The translations under genes were made by a program, and so were the position numbers. Source: Ciona savignyi (taxonomy: Eukaryota > Chordata > Ascidiacea > Phlebobranchia > Cionidae). Taken from it: a DNA stretch of 64,000 bases. The notes beneath the pieces are model-generated. The model worked only from the letters and a program-made list of their open reading frames with translations. It searched no databases and was not told where the DNA came from. The DNA is taken from contig CH003163.1 of assembly GCA_000149265.1 (NCBI GenBank), positions 163,190 to 227,189 of the forward strand, given 5' to 3'. Numbering within the stretch: position 1 is the first letter of the stretch; every line of letters begins with the position of its first letter. Of the stretch, positions 50,620 through 61,607 are shown piece by piece.

Positions 50620-51098
50620 TTACCACAGGTTTTGTTTTTGCAAAGTTTGCTTTGATTCCTCGGTGGTGCCAGGTTCAGATCGCCAGAAGAACAGAACACC
50701 GATCGCAGTAAGCAGTGGCAGCTTTGCATCATCTGATGTTGCATCATCTAAAATTAGCCCATCGGTTTTGCAATACGGACAGGTCACCTTAAATTGATTT
50801 TTACTCATGCTCACCGTTTTAGACCGTGGTTGTTCGGGTGTTGGACTGGTTCTTGGCCTTTTCGTTCCTGTCGAATCATTGTATTTAGTGTTATTTGTTT
50901 TTTGAGGTTTTGTGTTTTGAGCCGATTCCTGTAAGGTAGGTTCCTCGAGGGAATCTACACATGTGTCTCCATCTTCGTGTTCATTTGTTTCTTTTATTAT
51001 TATAGTTTTCGCAGGGTTTGCTTGTGGCGGGTCGTCGTTCTTTTGTAATATTTGAAGCGCCGGGTATTGGGCAGGCGGGAATCTCCTCGGGCAAGTGG
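50620..51098 (-). pseudogene. LINE ORF1 C-terminal remnant
   Basis: An open frame reads leftward from the truncation point to a TAG or TAA before 50620. It starts CPRRFPPAQYPALQ, continues through a polar Lys/Thr/Pro-rich stretch (GTKRPRTSPTPEQPRSK) and ends with a CPYC-containing segment. Its position just upstream of the endonuclease frame fits an ORF1 tail. No nucleic-acid-binding zinc knuckle is complete. Confidence 0.55.
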
Positions 51099-51536
51099 CG
51101 AGTTTTAAACGTTGATTTAGTTCAACTTGAGAGTGTTAAACCAAGTGTTAACCACGCTATTTGTAAAACCAATTTTGATTGCATAATTTATATTTTGTCC
51201 TTGTTTAGTTTGTTTTTTAAAGAGGTAAAATACGTGACCCTTCAATATAAGATGTGTTAAAGTTTGCTATAAAACAATAAATTGCAGTTATATAAAACAC
51301 CTATAAATCGCAGTTATATAAAACACTTATAAATTAAAATAATGTGAATACAAGCATATATACCCTTAACTGTTAGTACCTTTATTAGAAATATATATCA
51401 TTACAGTTTATTTTTTTTATCTACTACAATATTAAAATGATAATAACAGCGAATTAATTTCAAAACCAGAAATTTAAGTGAAACAGTAAAATAAAGACCG
51501 GGAATAATCTACTCTATTACATAACAAGCTAGATTA

Positions 51537-52253
51537 TCATGCGTAGATGTATTCATTGCTGTCTTTATCCAGTACTACTGGTTTCCCTTGAAAGCCAGTA
51601 ATTACTATTTTGTCCAAATTGTAAAGCGTCTGAATCACTGTGTTAATACATTTCTCTTCACGGGATTGCATATCAACTATTGTTACCCCAGAAGTAAATT
51701 TTGCCTTCAGTGCTTCTTTCGTGGTCTTTGTCAGTATTTTATCTTTAATATTGGCTGCATCCGGAGACCACACGAGGAAACATAGTTTATGACAGCTTGG
51801 TTTAGGTTCAGTAGAGAAGCTGACATTCAACAAAGCATATCTAGAAGATAATGATTTAAATTTATTTGCAAAATCAGCAGAATATGTTTTTATGTTCTTT
51901 TTAACGCAGTGATTAACGAAATAGTTTTTGTAAACGTAATGGAAAAATAACCAACCAGATGATGTAAATAAAATAACAGGCGTGTTTAAGACCCTGACCA
52001 GAATATTAACATAACAACCGGTACTAACATATGTCAGAAGGGCATATTATTACCTGCATGCGTCGTCTGGGAAGCCATCTGTAAGTTCTTTGAATGGATC
52101 AGGTGACGCTTTACTTATTTCTGATCCCTCTTCCAAAAAGACCAGATCCTGGCTTAGATCTAACTTGAACCGGCACCCTTCAGTATTCTGACGATTTACA
52201 CTGGTATATGCTGAGATTACATTATCGCTAACTTTTATACCATACTGTGCCAT
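51537..52253 (-). CDS. ADF/cofilin family protein, copy C
   Basis: Exons 52253-52054 and 51840-51537 (minus) give 167 aa in phase; the intron is 213 bp and ends TTCTAG. The core is conserved: LEEGSEI, PDPFKEL, DDACRYALLNVSF, the helix VWSPDAANIKDKILTKTTKE with both Lys at the human K112/K114 positions, and QGKPVVLD. The N-terminus reads M-A-Q-Y-G-I, so the Ser found in copies A and D at the position of the inhibitory phosphorylation site is Tyr. It sits directly downstream, in its own sense, of nothing recognisable as a promoter, and its 3' flank abuts the LINE's truncated 5' end. Frame and splice sites are intact. Confidence 0.9.
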
Positions 52254-53170
52254 TATTATCGTTTTTTGTATATTAACAGGTTGTGTTGATTTTTATGAAG
52301 CTGTTTAAACAAGTTGTTAATAAAATAGCTAGGTCAACTTATGCATACATTTGATTGTGCAGCCTATTATGGTTGTTAACATAGAATTGAAACAGCTGTG
52401 TGGCAACTATACAACGCAATACCAACACTTTATATTTACTGGTACCTACAACAATAAAAAATTAAATAGCTAGTACAAGAATTTATAAAAAGTTATCCAC
52501 AAACCCCATTGTTAATAGCGACAGAAAAATTAAAGATTAATTGAGTAAAAATCTCTGTAATAATTAAAATTTATTATATTTTCAGCTATAGCATTGTCCC
52601 TGCATTACTGACAGTTTATATCTTGCTCTGGATTACAAGTGTAAAAGGTTTTGACAAAACCTATAAAAAATTTTCACTTGGCACAGCATGACTAAATGCG
52701 GTCCGTTAAAATAATACAAATAGAACAGGATAGTTCGATTTTTCATTGTTTCCTTCCTTAAACATGACGTAATTTCATAGTCACGCGTGAGTCTCAATTT
52801 AATTCTATATATTTATAAAAGCTTGGTACAAAGGTCGGTTTTGGGAACAGAGCTGTATATAATTCTATTATACAACGCTAAACACGACCCACGGAAATAG
52901 TTTTTGACGTTTATTACTACACATCGCTCCCATTAACTATACATTGCTCTTTTTTATAAGACAACATAAATTTTTGACATCGTATTTAAATATTCGGATT
53001 TATATTGTACAATTACTAGAATCTGGATATTTGTTAACATATTCTGAATGGGCACTTATAGACAGATAACTAGAGACTATCAAAACACTTTTATTAGTAG
53101 ATTTTGATTGTAGGGCACGTAATATGTTTGTGCATGCAAACACAACCGAGTCCCCTGGTTAACCTACATA

Positions 53171-54620
53171 ATCACACTTATAATATATTTTATACAAACT
53201 GTACGCTTATGTTAATACTCTATATAACCATTTTACCCATTAAACTTTATATCTTTGTTTTCATAATAAAGTGTTCACGTTGGTATACAATTAAAAACAA
53301 CAACTCAAAACAAAAAAGTGAGGTGAATTGTCCTATATAGTTCTAAGATAACATAGTAAGAATATTGCCCACAATACCAAGAAAATATGGAAAACAGCCA
53401 TGCCACATTATATAACACCCCCACAAATATTAATTTGATTTTATATTTCGTTTCCTTATATCATATATCGAGCGTTAAATTAGACTGATCACCAGTTTCA
53501 TTATTTTTTGTGATTTCCCGAAAAGTGTTAGAGATAGGTGCGGCGGAGCGGCTCTAGCCGTACGCTGCAATAGGTACGGGGCATACGCAACTTTTTGTTT
53601 GTATTCAAATTTTTGATTTATTTACTTTTATATTAAGTGTCTAGCTTGCGCATGTTAGACATTTTTAAACTTTATAATAAAAAGAAGTATATATTATTTT
53701 TCAGTCAAGAGATATCGACAATTACACTAAAAATTCCACGGCCACCGTCTGGTTATCTGAGTTACGATTAAAACATTGCAGATGTTTTTTTTTTACTTTC
53801 GAGTGTCAAACCACGTGCTAATACCACGACATATATATGTAACACCAATTTCGATTGCATAATTTGTAATTTTTCCTTGTTTAGTTTATTTTTCACCTTC
53901 TTTAGGGTAATAAAGAATAAATGAAAGCAAGAAAAAACTAGAAAAAACTTAAAACAAATCAGTTGTATGAACATGATATTACACGGACGGGATACGTGTC
54001 CATTAAATCAAACCTTAAAAAAGTGGGGAAGTCGGCCCCTGTAAACACAGTTTACCTATGAACCAAACCCCCTAAAATAAAAAATAATAGTCTTTAGCGC
54101 CACATGACCAACCACCGTACTCGTCAAGGTTGAATAACCTATCAACTAACATGGGGCATTGCCGGGTAAAATGTTTTGTGAGTTAGCCGAGTTAACATTT
54201 TTTTATATGTTGATTAAATTAAGAGGTATGGGGCTGTATTGGTTATATATTTCCAGGTGGGGCAGGCAGGCAATTTAAATTATCAGTACCTTGTTGAATA
54301 GGATAAATATTTCCAATAGTTTTTTGCAACTCCGATTGTCCAGTATTGTAAGTACAGAAGCTGCACACTTCATCAAGAAACGAAATTTAATCCGTTAAAG
54401 AAGTTAATTTAGACTTTAGGATTTCCCCAAGTTTACTAACGATATTCGCGATTATTTCGATACGTGACACGCAATTATCAATATGTTTTTTTTAAGTATT
54501 GTTGCAACCCTAGTATTAACATAGCTTTTAGTTTTCAACTTTTTGGCCAAACCTTGTAACTGGCCTCGACCTTAACTGTGATTTCCAGATCTCCATCTGG
54601 TTATCAGATTTTGTTTAAGG
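53171..54620. other. Unit C-specific sequence without a gene
   Basis: This stretch lies between the end of the shared 3' block and the start of unit D. It contains GGTGCGGCGGAGCGGCTCTA near 53539, GC-rich against an AT-rich background, and 'aatttttccttgtttagttt' (53867) recalling the sequence found after cofilin genes elsewhere in the array. No domain-bearing ORF was seen. Confidence 0.4.
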
Positions 54621-55213
54621 GAAAGTTCGACACAGGGTGGACGCTTGCATCGATGCTCATTCATTGTGGCAAACCTTCGAACATGTGGAGTCTCAATGCG
54701 TAGGTTCGTTGTGTTCCAGAACTGATGATAATGTTTTGGAAAAACTATTGTTTACCAGGTTGCTTATTGTCATTAATCAGGTTTTGTAAATTACATTGTA
54801 ATGTTGAAAATCTCTTTGAGTGATGTACTCACTGTTAATGATATGCTGTTATTCAAATCACATGCGCAATACGACGTCATCAACCACTGTACGACGTCAT
54901 CAACCCGTGTACACTAGTTGAGATAAATACAAAAAAAGTTATGGAACTTGAAAATGGCAGCATAATAACTTGAAGGTAGTTTACAGAAAAATAATGGTAC
55001 AGGGAATAAAGTTCAAATGACGGTACTTAAAAAAGAATCTGAAATTAATGTCGCTTAGAAATTCTATTTTACTGATCGTTTATTCTTTGTTCAAAGTATC
55101 GCGTTCTTGTTAATGTTGTAGAAGCCAACACGTAGACAGCTAGTAGTTTAGTTTTAGATTGGCCTCGATGTGCGCAACGGTTTTTTTTTCATTTTGTTTA
55201 TTATTATTTTTTT

Positions 55214-55420
55214 ACCGACACAAGTTTCGAACCCAAGATTGGGGACGTCGTATATGTATCGGTCGCGCTAACCACTATGCCAATCGACCGTACAACAGTT
55301 TTTTTTAACCGAGCCAAGTTTCGATCCAATGATGGGCTCGTCACTAGGACCGTTTTTTGTGTATAAGAGTCGTTATATGTATCGGTCGCGTTAACCATTT
55401 AGCCACACGACCGTACAACA
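55214..55420 (-). other. Two tandem tRNA-like segments of unit D
   Basis: The first (55214-55297) is homologous to the segments in units A-C. The second (about 55307-55420) repeats the same outline with a different centre: box A-like TGGCTAAATGGTTAACGCG, a longer middle, and box B-like GGATCGAAACTTGG on the minus strand. Only unit D has two. Confidence 0.6.
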
Positions 55421-55534
55421 GAACGGTTGATGTAACAAAAGTAATTATCGATAAGAAGCACCGTCTACCGGATTACAATACTGGTAAATGGGCTGAAGGG
55501 TAGGTTAAGCGTATTTAACATGTGTACGACGAAT

Positions 55535-55810
55535 AAGCTTAAGGGGTTAGGCGTCGCCTTTTAGTCAAAGGTCGCATGTTTAATAGGTGGATAGCTAGTC
55601 GGTTGTGTATCTGGCTAGCAACTTAGCGGACATTGCCTTGACCAAGTGGAATAATGTTCTACATATTAACGAAACGTCTTGTTCAGACATAACAGACATC
55701 AATAGATGCGGTAACCCGACGGTGGGCGTATAAGGTAAATGACGAATACCCATTTTTCAATACCCCTTACGTTTCATAATTACGGGGACATACATGAATA
55801 TCCTATCCTA
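55535..55810 (+). mobile_element. SINE-like remnant in unit D, most complete head
   Basis: This copy retains a head missing from units A and B: GGTTAGGCGTCGCCTTTTAG, CAAAGGTCGCATGTTTAATA, GGTGGATAGCTAGTCGGTTG. The body then follows with TTAGCGGACATTGCC and TACGGGGACATACATGAATA. Units A and B show an internal deletion relative to it. Confidence 0.7.
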
Positions 55811-55978
55811 TTTAAATCACAAGCGTGCAAGCCACAATGGTAAAAAAATCTGATTAATTAGACAACTACGTCTGTTTACGATAGGACGGCATTTAATTTT
55901 TATTTTCCTGGATGAGAAAACACACTGTATGTTATTATTACATGCCACGAGAAACGAATATCCCGCGCCCGGTGTCCA

Positions 55979-56200
55979 GTCAACTAAACCCCTTACAACT
56001 AAAACCCTACAACTGAACCCCTCTACAACTGAACCCCTTTCAACTGAACTCCTTTCAACTGAACCCCTTTCAACTGAACCCCTTACAACTAAACCCCTTA
56101 CAGCTGAACCCCTTACAACTGAACTCCTTACAACTAAACCCCTTACAACTGAACCCCTACAACTAACTCCTTACAACTGAATCCCTTTCAACTGAACGAT
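55979..56200. repeat. 15-bp minisatellite of unit D, forward arm
   Basis: About 15 units of ACAACTGAACCCCTT and variants, preceded by the same CGCGCCCGGTG-CCAGTC flank as in units A and B. It is separated from the inverted arm (57612-58095) by the palindrome repeat. Confidence 0.9.
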
Positions 56201-56311
56201 TGAAAAACTTAAACCCGATGACGTCGTCATGTCCCAAATTTAATACTAACTAGAAAGTGTCAACCACCTGTTTAACCACCATTATTTGTAAAACACATGT
56301 TGTATGCCACA

Positions 56312-57459
56312 TATTTATGCTACAGGGTCCCTTGTAACCTCAACTTGTATTTTATACACTGAATATGTAGTTTGTTTCCGCAAGCATAAACGCATGGGTC
56401 CCATAGTTATCAAACCAAATTTATTTTCCATGTGTAAGTAAAAAAAGAATAAACGTCTTAAATTTACGAACATTTTCACCACAAATGTTTCAAATTAAAC
56501 CGTCGTTTCAAGCGCCGACGTGAAATGAAGCTAAATTGCCAAAACAGCCCGATTTAGTTTTTCATGGTATCAGGGAATTCCCCTAGGTTTAGTAGATAAG
56601 TTTCTGTTTTTACATATGTGGGTCATGTTATGTAACAATTCTTAAAGTTTTAATCCGATTTGTAGACTTCTTGTCTGGAGATGTCAGTGCGATATGGCAT
56701 GCCTGTCACAATCTTAATTCAGGAACACAACTTTGTTTTTAACGTAATTACCCTAAGTAAATGTTTTCTTCTTCTTTTAATTGGCACATACTGTCTAATG
56801 GTCGAACATTTCACCAAATCTAAATATAGTTAGAGCAGCCGTTTAAGCGCTATATGCCCCAAAAAGCTAATTTATTGCAAAAAAACTTTTGGATTTTAAC
56901 GTCTCAGGGGAATTCCCCTAGCCCAAAATTTTGATTTCTGCATATCTGGACCATGTTCTCTTACAAATGTCAAATTTTTTCTGCGATTCCAATACTACTT
57001 TTGGTAGATGTCGGGGCGACATGGCATGCTTGTCACAATCATGATTTGAGAACAAAATCTTATTTTTTAGGGTATTTCCCTAGATATTTTTTATATTTTT
57101 CTAATTGTTAAATAAGTAGGTAATGCATTTACATTCCACCAAATCTTATTCAAATTGGAACGGCCGTTTAAGCGCTATGCCACAAAAAGCTAATTTTTTT
57201 AATAAAAAATACCGTATTGGTTTTTAACCTCCCAGGGGAATTCCCCTTGATTTATCACCCAAAATTTTGGTTTTTGCATATCGAGACCATGTTGTCTAAC
57301 AAATGACTAAGTTTCATTACGATTCCATTATTCCTTCTGGTAGATGTCGGGGCGCCATGCCATGCCCGTCAAACCTTTGACGAAGAAAAAAAAGAAAAAA
57401 CGAAAAAAAAACGGACAAAAACAATATGTGTCCCAATTTTTCAATTGGGACCCATAATT
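56312..57459. repeat. Palindrome repeat, copy 2
   Basis: Homologous to 25578-27390 from ATGCTACAGGGTCCC to AATTGGGACCCATAAT, but with about three units. Palindromes lie at 56573 (GGGAATTCCCC), 56907 and 57235, spaced 334 and 328 bp. It ends with the same CAAACCTTTGACGAA, A-rich run and GGACAAAAACAATATGTG. It lies between the two arms of the unit D minisatellite. Confidence 0.85.
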
Positions 57460-57611
57460 AAGTTTGACGTTCTAAGTTTGTTTCCATCATTAGTAAAAAA
57501 ATGTTAAGACTCTTTGGGTAAACCACATTTAAACGGCAGTATACAATTCATTAAACTTAATGAACTGTTAAAGAAAGGTATATTATGTCTGTGCGGCCTA
57601 ATGTGTTGATG

Positions 57612-58095
57612 TAGGGGCTTCAGGTGTCAAGTGGTTAAGTTTAAAGGTGTTCAGTTGTAAAGGGTTCAGTTAAAAGGGGTTCAGTTAAAAGGGGTTAAGT
57701 TGTGATGGCATTAGTTGTAATGGGTTTAGTTGAAATGGGTTCAGTTGTAAGGGGTTCAGTTGAAAGGGGTTTAGTTGAAAGGGGTTCGGTTGTAAGGGAC
57801 TCAGTTGTAAAAGGGTTCAGTTGTAAGGGGTTTAGTTGTAAGGGGGTCAGTTGTAGGGGTGCAGTTGTAAAGGGTTCAGTTGTAAAAGGGTTCAGTTGTA
57901 AGTGGTTCTGTTGTTGGGGTTAAATTAAAAGGGGTTCAGTTGTAAAGGGGTTTAGTTGAAAGGGGTTCAGTTGTAAAGCGGTTCAATTGAAAGGGTTTAA
58001 TTTGTAAAGGGGTTAGTTTAAAGGGGTTCAGTTTCAAAGGGTTTCACTTGTAGGGCTTCAGTTGTAAGGGGTTCAGTTGTAAGGGGTTCAGCTGT
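57612..58095. repeat. 15-bp minisatellite of unit D, inverted arm
   Basis: Units of GGGGTTCAGTTGTAA and variants (GGGGTTTAGTTGAAA). It is followed by GTCATGGAACCCTCGCGCCC and then the cofilin 3' flank, as in unit B. Confidence 0.9.
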
Positions 58096-58548
58096 CATGG
58101 AACCCTCGCGCCCACCGTCGGGTTATTGGAGGTTAAATTTAACCGTTGATTTAGTTCAACTTGAGAGTGTTAAACCAAGTGTTAACCACGCTTTTTTATT
58201 TTTTAAAGAGGTTTAGTTTATTTTTTAAAGAGGTAAAATACCCATCAATCTAACATTATAAGTTGTGTTAAAGTTTGCTATAAAACAATAAATTGCAGTT
58301 ATATAAAACACCTATAAATCGCAGTTATATAAAACACTTATAAATTGCAGTAATGTGAATACAAGCATTTATACCCTTAACTGTTAGTACCTTTATTAGA
58401 AATATATACCATTACTGTTTATTTTTTTTGTCTATACTACAATAATAAAATAATAATACCAGCGAATAATTTCAGAAACAGTAATTTAAGTGAAACAGTA
58501 AAATAAAGACCGGGAATAATCTACTTTATTACATAACAAGCTAGATTA

Positions 58549-59248
58549 TTATGCGTATATGTATTCATTGCTGTCTTCATCCAGCACTACTGGTTTCCCT
58601 TGAAAGCCAGTAATTACTATTTTGTCCAAACTGTAAAGCGTCTGAATCACTGTGTTGATACATTTCTCTTCACGGGATTGCATATGAATTATTGGTGTAT
58701 TAGAGGGAAATGTTGCCTTCAGTGCATCCTTCGTGCTACCTGTCAGCATTTTATCTGTAATATTGGCTGCATACGGAGTCCACATCAGGAAACATAGTTT
58801 ATGACACTCTCGCATATCTTCAGTAGAGAAGCTGACATTCAACAAAGCATATCTAGAAGATAATGATTTAAATTTATTTGCGAAATCAGCAGAATATGTT
58901 TCATATGTTCTGTTTAACGCAGCGATTAACGAAATAGTTTTTTAACGTAATGGAAAAATAACTAACCAGATGATGTAAATAAAAAACCCTAACCAGAGTA
59001 TTAAAATAACAACCGGTACTAACATATGTCAGAAGGGCATATTATTACCTGCATGCGTCGTCTGGGAAGCCATCTATGAGTTCTTTGAATGGATCAGGTG
59101 ACGCTTTACTTATTTCTGATCCCTCTTCCAAAAAGACCAGATCCTGGCTTAGATCTAACTTGAACCTGCACCCTTTAGATTTGTCAACACGTATACTGGC
59201 ATATGCTGAGATTACATTAGCGCTAATGTTTATACCAGACTGTGCCAT
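58549..59248 (-). CDS. ADF/cofilin family protein, copy D
   Basis: Exons 59248-59049 and 58852-58549 (minus) give 167 aa in phase; intron 196 bp. The N-terminus is MAQSGINISANVISAYASI, with Ser at the candidate phosphosite, followed by the conserved LEEGSEI, PDPFKEL and DDACRYALLNVSF. In the actin-binding helix, MWTPYAANITDKMLTGSTKD, the residue equivalent to human K112 is Thr and the Asp of copies A and C is Tyr, so actin or PIP2 binding may be weakened. The segment after the helix (NTPIIHMQSREE) also differs most from A and C. Frame and splice sites are intact, so it is diverged rather than clearly dead. Confidence 0.88.
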
Positions 59249-60084
59249 TATTATCGTTTTTTTGGTATATTAACAGGCTATGTTGATTTTTATGAAGCTG
59301 TTTAAAGAAGTTGTTAATTAAATAGCTAGGTAAACTTATGCATACATTTAATTGTGCAGCCTATTATGGTTGTTAACATTGAAACAGATGTGTGGCAACT
59401 ATACAACGCAATACCAACACTTTATATTTACTGGTACCTACAACAATAAAAAATTAAATACCTAGTACAAGAATTTATAAAAAGTTATCCACAAACCCCA
59501 TTGTTAATAGCGACAGGAAAATTAATGATTTAATGAGTACAAATCTCGGTAATAATTAAAATTTATTATATTTTCAGCTATAGCAGCGCCCCTGAATTAC
59601 TGACAGTGTACTATACATCTTGCTCTGAACTAAAAGTGTAAAAGGTTTTGACAAAACCTATAAAAAATATTTATTTGGCACAACATGACTAAATGTGAAA
59701 ATCACTTTGCACAGCATGACTATATGCGGCCCAATGAAATAATACAAATAGAACAGGATAGTTCGATTTTTCATTGTTTCCTTTTCCTTAAACATGACGT
59801 AATTTCATAGTCACGCGTGAGTCTCAATTTAATTCTATATATTTATAAAAGCTTGGTACAAAGGTCGGTTTTGGGAATAGAGTTGTATATAGTTCTATTA
59901 TACAACGTTAAACACGACCCACGGAAATAGTTTTTGACGTTTATTACTACACATCGCTCACATTAACTATACGCTGCTCTTTTTTATAAGACAACATAAA
60001 TTTTTAACATCGTATTTAAATATTCACATTTATATTGTACCATTACGATAATCATAATCAACATATATATTATTTGTATATGAA

Positions 60085-60395
60085 GTATGATAAGGTATAA
60101 GTCCGACTGGTTAGTCTGGTGGTTTAGGGCGACACCTTCCAACCAAAAGGTTGCAGTTACGAAACTGGTCGCTAGCTCATAGGTTGTGCCGTTGGGCAAG
60201 GCACTTTACGGACACTAAACCCAGCGGATTAATAGGCTCTACCAAATTAAAAAAACTTGTGAATCATACACAGCACACTGCAATAAGTCCGGTACCCCGA
60301 CGGTGGGTTCGAGATAATCTGGCGATTACCTATGTGTTAACCCTCTCGGTTTTCCCATTCACGGTGATAAACATGAACACAATATTTTATTTTAT
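60085..60395 (+). mobile_element. SINE, near full-length
   Basis: The head reads GACTGGTTAGTCTGGTGG then AGGTTGCAGTTACGAAACTG (box A- and B-like). The body has GGTCGCTAGCTCATAGGTTG, GGGCAAGGCACTTTACGGAC, CAGCGGATTAATAGGCTC, CACACTGCAATAAGTCCGGT and CCCCGACGGTGGG, and the tail TTTTCCCATTCACGG. It is the best reference copy in the window. A short ORF over it has no meaning. Confidence 0.8.
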
Positions 60396-60995
60396 AACCA
60401 AACGCGGTAGTTTCTAGATGCAGATGCATTTGGCGTGAAGTCAAAGTCGGTTTTAAAAATCGTGATTTTTAACACGTGGTTAGTTGACACTCTATATTTA
60501 CATTAAAATGTTTGCTATACAGCCATGTCGATTTTACTTGCTAAACAAATACACGAAGTGTTCAAATGACACAATATGGGGAATGATCAATTGATTTTAA
60601 AGTTCGAACAGTTTTCATCCTAATTCAGGAAACTGTACACAGCTGCTCACACGATTTAACATGATGAATTGGTTTTGAGCGGATTGATGGATTGGGTGTA
60701 AGTAACAGTATTGATCAAGATTACAACAATAAAAATACAATGGGTGGGTGTCCGATTAAATCAGTAATCTATATTCGGATGTATATACGATTTGACGTAG
60801 GCTATACCGGTGATGTAATGAAAGATTGTGGAAATTTATAGAAGTTGCACAGTAGGTTGGTGAAGGTTAATATAATCTAAGCAGTGCAGTGCAGTTAACT
60901 GTTAGATTCTTGCAGAAAATCGCATAATAAGCTTTGTAACACCATTTGAATAACTGGAACAAAGTTTCAAGCAGTACATCAATTTGTCAATCGAT

Positions 60996-61160
60996 TATGG
61001 GATAGGATATTCATGTTTAACCCCGTGAATGGAAAACCAATGGGGTTAACACACGGGCAATCGTCAGATCAACTCGCGCCCATTGTCGGGTTACCGGAGC
61101 TATTGCAGTGTCTTGTGTATGATTTTAACACTATAAATTGGTAGAACCGATACATATACC
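60996..61160 (-). mobile_element. SINE 3' half, minus strand
   Basis: GGGATAGGATATTCATG, CCCCGTGAATGGAAAACC, AACACACGGGCAATCGTCAG and GTCGGGTTACCGGAGC are the reverse complement of the SINE tail and body. The tRNA-like head is missing. Confidence 0.75.
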
Positions 61161-61607
61161 AACTACTATACAAAAACGGTCCAAGTGACAATACCAGCAT
61201 CGGTTCGAAATTTGGCTCGGTAAAAAAAATGGTAGAACCTGTGGCATCTCGTATGTACATTTGATTTAATTTATTTCTTGTTTAATATATTTTATATTTT
61301 AAAAGTCGTTTTATGTTTAAAGCCTTTTACGTGTTTTCTTACTCTTTAGGTAATTATCACTTTGTACGGTCCTTTGTATTGCCGCTGTTTAAATCGTTAA
61401 CATAGTTCTCCCACCTAATTTCCAACATTTAGTAAAACGTACAGATGTGAAACGTCTCGCGCGCAAACTTTTCGAACCTCGTAAAGTTCCCTATATATAT
61501 TCAGGAAAATTGCATAGAAATTGTAACTTTTATCAGACTATATACAACTTGCATCAAACTAATTAACTTGTTTCGCGAACGAATCTGCAACCTATCGGTT
61601 AAAAGGC

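Larger units (their letters stand above)
47181..51098 (-). mobile_element. 5'-truncated non-LTR retrotransposon (L1/Tx1-type LINE), degenerate
   Basis: The minus strand carries the end of an ORF1-like frame, an AP-endonuclease domain, a reverse transcriptase and the Trp/Cys-rich C-terminal region in order, ending in a T-rich stretch on the plus strand at 47181 (the poly-A tail). The 5' end is cut at about 51098 where unit C flank resumes. No clear target-site duplication was found. The expected unit segment between 43347 and about 44666 of unit B has no counterpart here, so the insertion came with a deletion or later recombination. Confidence 0.85.
46516..54620. repeat. Tandem array unit C (with LINE insertion and cofilin copy C)
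   Basis: The start segment and tRNA-like segment match units A and B. At 47181 the match stops and a minus-strand LINE runs to about 51098. The unit resumes at TTTAAACGTTGATTTAGTTC, corresponding to 44667 in unit B. Cofilin copy C and its 3' block follow to about 53170. 53171-54620 is not shared with the other units and no gene was found in it. Confidence 0.8.
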
